DNA of 64,000 nt from Harmothoe impar (Eukaryota > Annelida > Polychaeta > Phyllodocida > Polynoidae): assembly GCA_947462335.1 (NCBI GenBank), contig OX381720.1:4719501-4783500 (forward strand), read 5' to 3'. This document shows positions 30,578 to 42,500 of this stretch, in pieces; position 1 is the stretch's first letter; every line of letters starts with the position of its first letter. Below the pieces are notes generated by a model. The model did not search any database, had not been told where the DNA came from, and saw nothing but the letters and a program-made list of their open reading frames with translations. Made by a program: the position numbers and the translations under genes.

Positions 30578-31950
30578 TGTAGCTTGTATACGAGGTTTTG
30601 GGGTACTCACTTTGTTAGTGCCTGGAAGTGAAGGAGTGTGCTCTTAGTGTTAATGTGTCAGCATGGAGTATAAAGTTGTATTTGAATGGCTCTACCAGGT
30701 GTTAGATAGAGGCATTGCTACAATAGGTGAGAATAAATAGACCAGAATCATCAACTACAGCTGTTGAATCTCTCTGTTCAATAGTGTCTTTATGTGTCTG
30801 AATAAAACACCCCTAAATATGTTTCAAACCCTTTTGATATGATGCACGATGAGAAACTTCACTGGGATTAGAACCAATTAACCTTTAGATCCACCGTCCA
30901 ATGCTCTGCTATTTGAGCTATTAACTGGACAGTTGTATAATCCTATGATAAAGATGAAGGAGGGAACACATGAGAAAGAGGAAGAGAGAGAGAGAGAGAT
31001 GCTAGGGACCTTTAGCTAACCATACTTAACTCATTAAACATATACCTTAAGCATGCTAGAAGCATTGATTACATCTGTGTATAATGAACATTGTTTATAC
31101 ATGTAATGTCATTGTTTCTAAAGGTACCTAGTTTTGAGGGTGTTTGAAGTAGATCTATGGTATACCTTGAACTACAGAGATACATCCAATTTTATGATTA
31201 TCAAAATCCATGTGGCTTTAATAAAGTCCATGCTCTTCTCCCTGTCTGTCTGTCCCTATATGTATAGATTATACATATACAAGTTCTCTCCCCATGTCTC
31301 TCCCTCTCTCTTTCTCACCCTTTTCTAACTCCCTGGTGTCATGTCAATCCAAAAGGTTATTCTCACCATCAGAATACACAGCCAGCTTGCTAGCTTAGTT
31401 AGTAAAGCAATGGACCTTGGATCAGCAGGTAAGTAGTTTGATTCCCTATGTGCTCTTCTGTCTGATAGTCTAAAATAATGGATAAACTATTGTAGACGTC
31501 TACAGTATGTAATACTATAAAGAGGAACAGGATGGGTTCTGTTGGGGGTGTGTAGTACCTACTGTAGTGTGGAACTGTACAGTATAAACTATACTGAAAA
31601 CTAAAAATACTTTCTTTTATACTGTGCGGCTACAGCACTTACTCCTAACAGTGCAGACCATAACTCAGTTTCTGTACATTTCATATTCCAAATTTGGTAT
31701 ATATAGATTATGGCTAAATTGTGGCTAAATTTTGGGCTAATATTGTCAGTCAGATGAGCCTAAGTTTTGTCTCTGGGAATGGTAACCTCAGGTAGGTGCG
31801 TGTAATACAGATGAAAGTTTTGTCAATGGCTTGTACCTCGACATTCCTTATGTCACCGTCACCTGCACTGGTTAGCACAGTGGCTTTAATGCAGAGGATC
31901 TAAGCTCGAATCCCTCTCAAGCCATATCTGGCTATACCATTTTTCTGCCG
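30578..31950. other. Intergenic with three decayed tRNA-like segments
   Basis: tRNA-like A/B-box pairs can be picked out at about 30850-30925 (minus; 'ctgggattagaacc' read backwards), 31395-31460 (plus; 'tagttagtaaagc' then 'gtttgattccc') and 31868-31925 (plus; 'ttagcacagtggc' then 'gctcgaatccc'). All lack a clean cloverleaf and are probably SINE remnants. No protein gene was seen. Confidence 0.4.
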
Positions 31951-31954
31951 GTCT

Positions 31955-32672
31955 GCCCCCCCCCCCCCTGCCTCCCTCTATATGTCCCATCCTTTGCCTC
32001 CCTGTCTGTCTCCTACTCTGCCTCCCTGTCTGTTTATGTCCCTGCCTCCCTCCCTCTAGGTCTCCTCCTCTGTCTTCCTGTCTGTCCTATTCTGCCTCCC
32101 TGTCTGCCTCCCCCTCTGCCTCCTTGTATGCGCCCCCCCCCCCCCTCTACTCGCTGTCTATCACCTATCGCCTCAATCTCTGTCTGTCTAATCCTCTGCC
32201 TCCCTGTATCTCTCCTCCTCTGCTTCCCCATCTGTCTCCTCCTCTGTCTGCCTGTCTGTCTCATGATCAATTCATCCCTCACTGTCTGCCCCCTGCCTCC
32301 CTCCCTGTCTGTCTCCCCTCTGCCTCCCTGTCTGTCTCCCCTCTGCCTCCCTGTCTGTCTGCCCCTCTGAATCCCTGCCTGTCTCCTCATCCGCCTCCCG
32401 CCCTGTCTGTCTCCACTCTACCTCACTGTCACTGAGTATAATTCTCCTCCTCTGCCTCCCTGTCTCTCTCCCCTCTGCCTCCCTGTCTCTCTCCCCTCTG
32501 ACTCCCTGTCTCTCTCCTCCTCTACTTCCCTGTAGGTGGCATCCTCTGTCTGCCTGTCTGTCTCATGATCAATTCATCCCTAACTGTCTTCCTCCCTGCC
32601 TTCCTCCCTGTCTGTCTCCCCTCTGCCTCCTTGTCTGTCTCTCCTCTGAATCCCTGTCTGTCTGCTCCTAGC
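31955..32672. repeat. CT-rich minisatellite, unit about 22-24 bp
   Basis: Units close to 'cctctgcctccctgtctgtc' plus 'tcc' are repeated for about 700 bp with many variants and a C-tract at 31959-31968. A longer block ('tcatgatcaattcatccct') recurs at 32263 and 32566, showing a higher-order duplication of about 300 bp. Open frames on both strands are repeat artefacts. Confidence 0.85.
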
Positions 32673-33565
32673 AGGAGACAGGCAGCGGAGGCGTGCAATC
32701 AGGTGGTTGTGGAGGGGCGGCGGCAGTGGCAGAGAATGAGGCAACCATGGCAGGCAGGTATGTAGGAAAGCAGGAAAGTGGGGGATATAGGAAGGTTTAT
32801 GATATAGGGATATGAGTAAACGGAAGGGAGCGGAGCCAGAATCATTTGGGACAGGGAGGGACAGAAGAGTGGACATGTTAAAACGACATGTCTAAACTCT
32901 ATAACAGCCTCGTAATGAGATCATCTTGAGAGGGAGGGAAATCGATGTTAATCCCCGCCTGTCATGAGGAGGAGGCTCCAACAGACATGAGAGCCCCCTG
33001 CCGGGACGCAGAGACACCAACATGGCCCTAGTGGCGCCGCAGGGACTCAATTTAACACATTAGGACGACAGTGGCTCTACCTAGTGGGCGTTGGAGGAGT
33101 AGTGGTGTGCAGTTAGATGCTGTCTCTTTGTGCCTATTTGGGGGATAATCTGTAAGTGACCACAGTAGTCTTACGGATTATTAACTTAGAGACTGTGGGC
33201 GGGATGTGGGTGAGTGCAGAACATGACTGTTAAAAGAAACATCATGGTGAGAGTCCTGGGGGAATGTGGGCGGTGGGTATAGGGAGAATGATGTTAACAG
33301 CTGACTGGATGAGCAGTAATTGAAGAAGCTGGAAAGAAAACCAAAATGATTCAAAGATCTTGATAAAAAAAGGTGCATTTCAGATTACCCACCTGAACAA
33401 GACTGGACAAAAACTGTGATGCATTTCTGGAAATACATAATTTGGATAATAAGACTAGGCAGGATATGTAATGTTGAAGCATGACGTGTAGATGTCCCTA
33501 CAATTAGTGTCAAATTAATGATAACATGTGTTACATCAGATTTCTGTCTGATGATATTAACTTAA
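32673..33565. other. Intergenic, nothing recognised
   Basis: No domain, repeat partner or RNA gene is visible. The short open frames are without support. Confidence 0.5.
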
Positions 33566-34446
33566 GGTACGTCGCAACCATTGAATCAAATAGATTAGAA
33601 TTTCTTCATTTTCTGGCCAGATGTACTTTAGGTCATATAGAAATGATATTTGAAAAGAAAAATGGGGGGTCCCGAGCTACTCTTTTAATTACAGAATTTT
33701 GAAAAATGAGAGTATTTTGATTTTACTCTAAAAATGACGAAAAATAACACTAAATAAATGATTTTATTGTGCCATAACCAGTAACCACAGAAATTTGAAA
33801 CTTTTGAGAATAAACAGACAGACATTGCTCTTAATCTAAAAAATAATGTCATGGTCCTGTGCAATGATATTCTGGGTAAAACAAGATGTTTTGGAAAATT
33901 CAATAAATTTGTCAATAATTTTACATAAAATCGATTAAAATCAATAGCTACAGAGTTGTCATTTTTTTAATACATCTTCTAAAGATTCTTCAGATCATTT
34001 GCTAACAAATAAAGTTTGACGGGGGGGTCCCGTGTATAATTTGAGAGTTTTGGCCCTTTGAAATAAAAAGGTAATGCAAAAATTGATTAAATTCAATCTT
34101 TAACCCATTGCATTATGGGTAAGGTGTTGACTATCAGAGTCAAAATGACTTCAGTGTATACCTTTGGATATATTTAAGCAAATTATTCACTTTATTGATG
34201 TTTCATACTATGTTACGTTGGTAAAAAATAAGATGTACTTAAAAATGGCTAAAATACAAAAAAAATATTATAGTGAAATCTAAATGTCTTAAATTATACT
34301 TATATTTGGTCGAAATACCCAAATACATAAATTTTTGTAGAAAAAGTCCATATACCATTAATATTAGTCAATATAACTATAGTGTAAGGTATTTTACCTA
34401 TATGTGCAGAAACATGTGTGTTCGTTTCCAATGGTCGCGACCTACC
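33566..34446. mobile_element. TTAA-flanked TIR element 'GGTGGGT', copy 3 (881 bp)
   Basis: TTAA is at 33562-33565 and a mutated TCAA at 34447-34450. The ends are GGTACGTCGCAACCATTG on the left and, read inward from the right, GGTAGGTCGCGACCATTG. It aligns over its length with copy 1 (1647-2550): 'gggggtcccgagctac', 'ccataaccagtaaccacaga' against 'caaccaataaacacagaa', 'attctgggtaaaa', 'gggggtcccgtgtataattt' and 'gcattgcattatgggtaa'-like words. It is non-coding. Confidence 0.8.
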
Positions 34447-34569
34447 TCAAGGAGTGGTCATCATTTAACAACAGGGGGGAGATTTTCGCACAAGGCTGCG
34501 AACTTTTTTCCGCCACCCCCTTCACTTTGAACTTGATTTTCCCACCGAAAAACATTTTTTCTGGACACT

Positions 34570-34770
34570 GCGTGATGACAGGGTGTGGACAAACTGTATT
34601 TTGTGGACATTTTGAGATGTTGAGTGTGGTGGAAAAACTGTATTTGTGAACCCGTTGTGATGGTAGGATGTGGACAAACTGTTAGATGGACACTTTATGA
34701 TGGAAGACTGTGGACAAACTGTATTTTGTGGACATAATGTGATGTGGAAACTTTGTAGCATGTGGACAAT
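34570..34770. repeat. Degenerate tandem repeat 'tgtggacaaactgtattt'
   Basis: Five or so units containing 'gtggacaaactgtattttg' or 'tggacattttgagatg' follow each other at 36-45-bp spacing. They are probably a decayed tandem array. A minus-strand open frame over it is a repeat artefact. Confidence 0.6.
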
Positions 34771-34998
34771 AAGGGGGACTCAGTGATGCTACACAGTGGT
34801 CAACAAAAAGTAGGAAATCTTCCAATTTTGGCCAATATTCTGTAGGAAATTTACACAATTTAGTACAGAAATTCTAGCAAAAACGTAGGAATTCCTGCAA
34901 AAGTAGGAAAAGTGGTATCTCTGGGAACTACAGGGTATCAATAGCAGAAGGTGGTCATGATGTATAAATGCACTGGCGTATTATTCACCAGGGTTGTA

Positions 34999-35117
34999 CA
35001 CCCTCAGAAAAGTGAGAGTCATTGTCGCTAAAACTACCCTCATCTAAGAGTCAGGCAGTTCCTGACCCTCAGGTGAGGGTAGTTTTAGCGACAATGACTC
35101 TCACTTTCCTCTGTGTG
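34999..35117. mobile_element. TA-flanked hairpin element 'CACCCTCAGAAAAGTGAGAG', copy 1 (119 bp)
   Basis: Two arms of about 50 bp mirror each other: the left has 'cagaaaagtgagagtcattg', 'tcgctaaaactaccctca', and the right has the inverse 'gtagttttagcgacaatgac' and 'tctcactttcctctgtgtg'. TA lies on each side. A near-identical copy (119 and 120 bp) is at 41124-41243. Confidence 0.85.
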
Positions 35118-36588
35118 TAGCTATGCATCAAGGACGACAGAAAGCCCCGCGCTCTCCTAAAGTGGAAAATGTTCCCGTAAAAGGACAGGTATCGCAGTTA
35201 CACACTGTATCTATGGGATCTGCATTGGAAATCAATCAGCAGTTGCTGGAACTTTTTACAAGTCCTCTAATGAGGACGCTGACCTTTTAATGTGTCCAAA
35301 CTTTCGAATAATATAAAATGTAAAAAGCAGTGGTTGAATCCCCTAATCATACTTCCTGAACAACCCTGCTGGGGCCCTGGAAGGGTGTCCTCATGTCGAA
35401 TTTAATAAATGCCCTTGTCACATCTCAGTTACATCCCCATGTCCCATGTCAATTTTCAGAACAGGTAATGTCCCATGTCGAATTTGAGAAACACCCTATG
35501 TCATGTCACTAATAATGTCAATAGCAATTTCACTAATACAGTAAAATTCCGCTATAACGAATTCGGTTATAACGAATTTTCGGTTACAACTTTTTGAGCC
35601 CCCGCCCCCCCCCCCTCCCCTACTGCCTCTCCCCCTGTCCCACACCCCGACTATACCCCCCAAAGTCCCTCACCTCCCCTCCTCCAGGTGAGGTACATTT
35701 GTGTACCCTCGGGTGTACCCTCCATCAACCTGTGCCCCTCCCCTGCCCATCACCTCCCGTGTTCACTCCACCTGCTTGCCCTGTCCTAGGTACACTTCAC
35801 CCACCTTTTTAAATATCCATAGAACCTTATATTTTTTACTTCATGATTAGAATTGGAAGGAATTTAATGATGTAAGAAATCGCCTGTGTCTAACCTGCGC
35901 ATATATATAGTGAATTACTGAACAATTCTTTATGTTCTCTAACAGTTTTAACGTTTTTAAAGGGTTCTGTTTGGATAAAAAGTCCCATGCCATATATGGA
36001 ATTTTTAAAATGGCCATTTGACCTTGTGTGTTTTACTGGTCGACACCCACCGTCCCTATGACGCCTACTCCTCATAAGACCTCACCTATTAGCGGACTTC
36101 TGAGGGAGACTACCGCCCAACCTGGTCAAAGGAAACAGTAACGTTGGAACAACATCAATACTTGGCTCTATTTGAAAGAACAGGCTTGTCCGAGATCAAG
36201 AGCGCTGCCTTTCCTTCTCATGGTCAGGCAGATACTAGTGATGTGGCTTCTTTCTCAAGGTTGTAAGATTCAGATACTACCTGTACTTCTTCTGAACGAG
36301 AGTAGTGCAGGCCTGAACCATAGTAGGCTATCATCTATGTGCTGTACAGTAGTTGGACAACCATCCTTTATCTGGAGAGGACCAGTGTAGTCCTGATTTG
36401 TACACTCGTGTAGAGGCCACAGATAGTACGCGAGGCAGATCGCCGGTGCAGCTTACAGGATTGGCCTAGAGTCAGGGGGCGGCTTATCCACGAGGTTTTG
36501 CTACTATTGTACAGTACACATGTACTGAAATAATAATTTGTGTGAATTACACAGACTTGATCTACTAAAGGCAATCCAGCTGCAGAGC
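35118..36588. other. Upstream of the guanylyl cyclase gene; no promoter recognised
   Basis: A single transposon-like end, 'cagtaaaattccgctataac' then 'gaattcggttataacgaa', lies at 35539-35585 and resembles pogo-type termini (inference). A C-rich stretch follows (35600-35660). A decayed copy of the CCGTAAAACC MITE is at 36408-36500. The first coding exon of the receptor begins at 36589. No TATA box or initiator could be assigned, and further non-coding 5' exons are possible. Confidence 0.4.
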
Positions 36589-39500
36589 ATGGCACAGCAG
36601 GCACTGTCCCTGACCTGCCTCACCCTGTGGTTGGGTGTGGCTGGGGCAGTCACCATCAATGTAGGTGTAGTGATGAGGTATACAGGTGGGAACAGTGCAT
36701 GGGGGTTCGCACGCACCGCGGCTGGCATCAGTCTGGGACTGGAGGAGTACCAGCGAAGAACTGGACACCTGACTGAACACACTTTTAGGTTGGTTGTATT
36801 AATCATTTTGACTTCAGCAACTTCAACATTTTACGGTCACAACCTTTTCTTATCCTTTTGAATCAACACAGAGAGAAGAAACAGTGTCAAAGGGCAGTCC
36901 AGGTTGCCTCCAAAATGACTCCCCTGTTTGGGGGAGTCCAGGTTGCCTAAGGGAGCCTAGTTGACTCTTTGGCTGAATTAAGGGAGTTACCCGGGGGAGT
37001 CATAAAGCTTTCTGGGTTGTATGACCCTCTCAGGTGACTCCCTTAGGTCAGTCACCTATGCTCCCTTAGGCGACCTGGACTCTCCTAAACAAGGGAGTCA
37101 TTCTGGAGGCAACCTAGACTCCCTATTGACGCTGTTTCTTCTCTCTGTGAAATTAAATTATAACTACATGAATAGTGATTAATAATGAGAGATCAAACGT
37201 ATATATATGTATTATATATTTTGATGAGTTTGAGTTTTTTGAGTTTGAAAAGGATTTTATTGACTGAAATATTCCACAACAAGTTGCGTCTCTCAAATAT
37301 AGCCAATATTTGTAAATATTACACAGATTCACAGATTCACATCATACAGGATATAGATCTGGTCCGAAAAATGATAACATATATTATTTCATACATCAAA
37401 TAGTGACACTTTACAGTCTCCTACACGTTAAACACAGGACAAAACAACATAACCGATAATTTAAATCAATCAATCAATAATGTAAATGAAGGATTAAATG
37501 TACACATATTACTTATTCTAAGGCTATTTCTATGCCATGTTTCTCTTCTCAGAATGGTTATACTTCATGACCCTTGCCAACCCGGTCGTACGATAGCGAC
37601 TGTTTCAGAAAGTTATTATTCTGATTCTGACAAACCTGATGTCGTATTTGGTGCAAGCTGTTCATTTGGTATGTTTTATTTTCTCATCGATTTCGAAATG
37701 TTCATTATATGGGAAAGTCCTTCATAAATGAAGATAAAACTGGGATGAATGTTAGTTTGAAATTAAATCTAAGTCACACCACATTTATTAAGGAAACAGT
37801 GAAAATGAGTGTTCTACACTGAAAAAGTAAACTTGTCTCCAGACTCGTCTAAGTGACTGTCATAAAATAAAAGAGTCAAAAGTTGTCTAATCTATCAGGT
37901 AATCATCCCACAAATAGGCTCTGAAGCTGGCAAATGTCAGGTTTTGGGCTGGCACATGCCAAGTGGCTCTTCTACCTCCAGCCAGAAGACCCACTTCCTT
38001 GTCATTTAGACGAGTTTTTAACTGTCGTTTATGTTATGACAGTCATTTAGAAGAGTCTGGAGACAAGTTTACTTTTTGAGTGTACTTTTGTTTTACCATT
38101 AAAGTACTCGTTCCCCTGGGTCGCTACTTGTCGTACTGGAAAATTCCCTTCTTTGCGACTGGTGGAACTGACCCACGTTTGACCGATAAGGATGTCTACA
38201 GTACCTTAGTCCGTATCCACCCATCAGGTGACAAAATGGCAAAGGCATTCACAAACATATTCCGCAAGTATGGATGGAAGCGGACGGCCATGGTCACATC
38301 TTATGGATTTTGTGATTTAACGGCCGTGGGCATATACCCTGCACTGACGGTTTGTATGGGTCTATATGCACAGAGGCAAACATCAGAGTCACCCAATGTC
38401 GCCAATACTACTCTCATACAAGGGTCAGGCACTGTTGGACTATAATAGATGGGTCAAGGGCCATTCTAGTGAGGGTCAGGCTAGGCTGGACATTCAATAA
38501 CAGGCTGGACCTTGGCAAAATTGCTTGAAAGTCTGGCCATGCTGGATCCTCATGCCACAGTGTGACAATGCTGGACTCTTGCAGGCTGATAGAGACTCTC
38601 CCAAGAGTCCAGCATTGCCAGACTATGGCATGAGGATCCAGCATGGCCAGACTTTCAAGCAATTTTGCCAAGGTCCAGCCTGTTATTGAATGTCCAGCCT
38701 AGCCTGACCCTCACTAGAATGGCCCTTGACCCATCTATTATAGTCCAGCAGTGCCTGGCCCTTGTCTGAGAGTAGTATTGGCGACATTGGGTGACTCTGA
38801 TATTTGCCTCTGTGTGGATGATCATATCTTTTGTAGACTGGACAATACATATACTTTAAGGTTCATGTGTGATAACGAGGTAGCCCCCTGGAGCAACATC
38901 GGTGCACAAAGCGGGTGAATAAACCACATAACTTAGTGAAGATGGCTTTTTCTAATACTATAGTAGCTATTTTGAAGATATCAAGGCCTTCTATGAGGGT
39001 GATACTCTGTGAGATTTAATTTGCTTTGACTACTGTTTTGTGGCCAAAAATGTGAATTTTATGACATAATTCAGAATGCGATGCAATTCAATAAGCAGTC
39101 TGTAGATAGTTGTTGGCCTACACGACATTTGATACAGCTGATATTGAGACATAATCAAAGGAATTGTAAAATGTGTTACTTTTTATACTGGATGCAGCTT
39201 TCTCACAGCTTGTGTTGTAACTTGTATGCACTGAAGTGTAGGTGGTGTTTGCTTTAAAATCAACCACACTGAAAAAGTGAACTCATCTGCAGACAATTCT
39301 ACGTGACAAAGAGCCAGGTCCTCTATCTGGAGTTGTCAGATAGAAGACCCACATTGCATTTGCCAACCCAAAAGCCAACAGACTTGGCACTGTGCCAGCC
39401 GTAGAATTTTCAAAGGGTCAGCATGATGGTTGAATGTAGGCTCAGCAAACAGACTTGCCACGGCTACATTCATCATGCTGACAAAATGTATAAAGCACAT

Positions 39501-42500
39501 TTATAGTGGTATGCAGCCATTAAAGGGTTTTGCAGGATTATGAATTTGACGACCCGAAATTTGTCACTTGGAGTGGGCCACCGCCTGGGCTAACATTGTC
39601 AGTCAGATGAGCCTCGTGTTGTAACCTGGCAGGTCCTCAGATGGACAACCATTAACTTTTTCATCTTATATGACAGTCAATAAGAATACTAAAGTCTTCT
39701 TATAAGACGACTATTTGACAACTTTAGATGCTTTGATTTTATCAGTGCATCTAGGGCTGTCGGTTAGATGCTGTTTGCTCTTTTCTCTTCGGGGGGGGGG
39801 GGGGGCTAAAACAAGAGCTGCCGGGCCTTGAATAGCTGCCTGCTTTGATAAAGAGCCGGGTGTAAAGGGTTGTTCATCGAGTAAATAGCTGGCGGAGGGG
39901 GGTTGGATACAGCTTTCCTTGTTGAAATAAGTGGACTGCTGTTTTATTAAACAAATAATGGTTAGGTCAGTGTAATGTGAGTTGCTGATATAAATATTTC
40001 AGGACATGGGTGTGACAATCACAGAGTGGATCCGGCCACCAAAAGAAGGAGTTGAGAACTTTCAACTAGAGCAGTATGTGGATCAGATCACAGAACGAGC
40101 AAGAGGTTGGTTTAGTTTAACCCGTTAAGGACCACATATTGCTAAAAGATTACATTTGTCATCATAATGCACCAATGCAGTCCATGTGAGATTCCCTGGT
40201 GCTGCATTGGTTCATACTGATCCTACTGGAGTGTCTCAATCCTATAGGGTCAGCATGATGCTGCCTGCCAGGGCTATTAGCACATGATCTCCTTTTATAA
40301 GAAGAAATTTTGATGTGAAAAATCCTTGTATTAGAAGGCCAGAGACATGTCTCTGGTCTCCAGAGACACTAGCCTCCTCTTTTAAGAAGGCATCATCAAC
40401 AAAACAATCACGGTTGTTTCTCAGAATTTGGAGAGAGACGAACCCTAACCCTAACCCCAACCCTAACTGCAGTCTCTTAGAAAAAGGTATGGCTCAGTCT
40501 TTGTTGTAATTTGTGGCCAAAGATAGCGGTCATGTGACAGGATTTGACTACAATTCCAGAGGTGATGAATCCTTGTTATAGGAGAAAGGAATATGTCTCT
40601 GGATACAAAAGACATGTCTCTGGGCTTTTAATAGAAGGTGCTTTCAGCTGAGAATTTGTTCTTGGAAAAGGAGATCATGTGCTAACGGGGTGCAGCGCCT
40701 GCTTTTGAGTGGCCCTGGCAAGTTACTCGCCATGGAGGCATTCATGCATCATGTCCCATGACACTGGGGACCTAATGAGCTGTTCTACAGTTGTATCTAA
40801 TCTAAGGCTTTTTCAACATACTAGTTCCAATTTTTGTTTATAATACTTTTCTGCTATTTCATGCTTATTTCTGATTTTCCCATTTCAGTTATTATTGTCT
40901 GCTTTGATAACGACCTGAATCTGTTAGATTTTCTAAGGATTGCCCACAAGAAAGGCATGACATCTCCAGACTATGTCATGTTCAACTACCTGATTGGAGG
41001 CGTTGATGAAGGAGTATCAAAGCCATGGACCTTTGATACAAGTCTTAATGAAGCAGAGATACAGGAGTGGAAGAGCATGCTTGTTCAGCTCAACCTCAAA
41101 CAGGTAAAGCTTGGGCTCCACTACACCCTCAGAAAAGTGAGAGTCATTGTCGCTAAAACTACCCTCACCTGAGCGTTAGGCATTGCCTGACCCTCAGGTG
41201 AGGGTAGTTTTAGCGAAAAATGACTCTCACTTTTCTGTGTGTGTACCCAATTTTTCGGTCAATTCTTACGATTCGACCATATCCTGGTGCCCCTATCTAT
41301 CCAATATATTAGGCAGACAATCAGATCAGAAATAAAGTATTAGGATGTTTTTATATTCACATCATATGTATTATGTATACAGATTTATTAGGCAAAGACA
41401 CAGGTCTACACCAATCAGATCAGTAACAATCAAACCTGTTAGATATATAGCAGCCAAAATCGGCCTGGGTTGCAAAATCGGGACATAGATTGGGTCCTAA
41501 GTTGTGTTATATTTACCTTGGTAATTCCATTTTTCACTTATTTATAACCAGAAACATCATTTACAAAAAAAAAACTATGGCAGGGTCCCTACCTAGTACC
41601 TACCTTGTTAAGGTATGTAATTGTTATGGTATCTAACTGATATAGATTCGTGAGAATAGCACCGATCTGTGAATAATTTCACAGGACCGGATAGATTTAG
41701 AATTGGAGGACCGGATACCAGAATCAAAGTCTTGCTTAAGATTTAGGATGAAATTGTGTTAGATCCTATTCCCACTTCTATGGCAGTCATCATTTCTGTG
41801 GAGGTGTTAAAGCTATGATATCCCCTATAGCATTGTCCTCACCCCCAACACCTTCATACTCTCCCTAGGCCAGGGGTTTAGAGCCACACTCCCCCCCCCC
41901 CCCGGGAGCTTTACACAGCCCATTTCATTAGGAATAAATAAGGTTATGCAGAGACAGTAGAAGGCTTACATACATTTCAACTTTGCAAAGTTATATATCT
42001 CTACAACCAGAAAACCCTTGACAATAGACCCAACATACATAACTATGTGGATCAATTAAGGTGGGTAGTCCCCATAGTCTAGAAGTTATTAGATTTCGTC
42101 AGGTTTTCCGCCATGAGGCCCATATTATAAGTAGTCTCAAACAGTGTAAAGAAAACAGGGGGGTCCCGAGCTAGTTTCTGAGATATCTGGCTTTGAGTTT
42201 GGAGTGATCTGTAATAGGATCATATGGTGATAGTACATATGTGCATCAAATAGCATCTTAAAGTAATTAATTTTCCCTATAGTTCTCTCAGGATATAGTC
42301 TACAATCTTTTACACCCAGAAACAATATTTTGTACATATGGTCCCCTGCATATTTTTAAGGTTTTTGGTGTTTGAAATGAAAAATATATAGATGGAGCAC
42401 ACAGTCTTGATGTGTTACAGGTATAGCTTTCAGCATGCTTACTACCAGAGCCCCAGTAGAGTAGGGGTAACGCATTAGACTCCCATGCAGGAGACCCTGG

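Noticed and set aside
32034..32876. Arg/Gly/Gln-rich and Ser/Pro/Leu-rich frames on both strands
   Set aside because: Artefacts of the CT-rich tandem array.
36408..36510. Upstream exon of the guanylyl cyclase gene
   Set aside because: The sequence is a decayed MITE copy; no coding phase continues into exon 1.
38350..38445. Extension of the receptor exon 3 frame beyond 38349
   Set aside because: The frame runs into the palindrome; a GT donor at 38350 gives the phase that matches exon 4.
40442..40467. Telomere-like CCCTAA units
   Set aside because: Only four units, inside an intronic inverted-repeat element; too short for a telomere or interstitial telomere block.
41104..41172. Extension of exon 5 past 41103
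   Set aside because: It runs into the TA-flanked hairpin element; the donor GTAAAG at 41104 keeps phase with exon 6.
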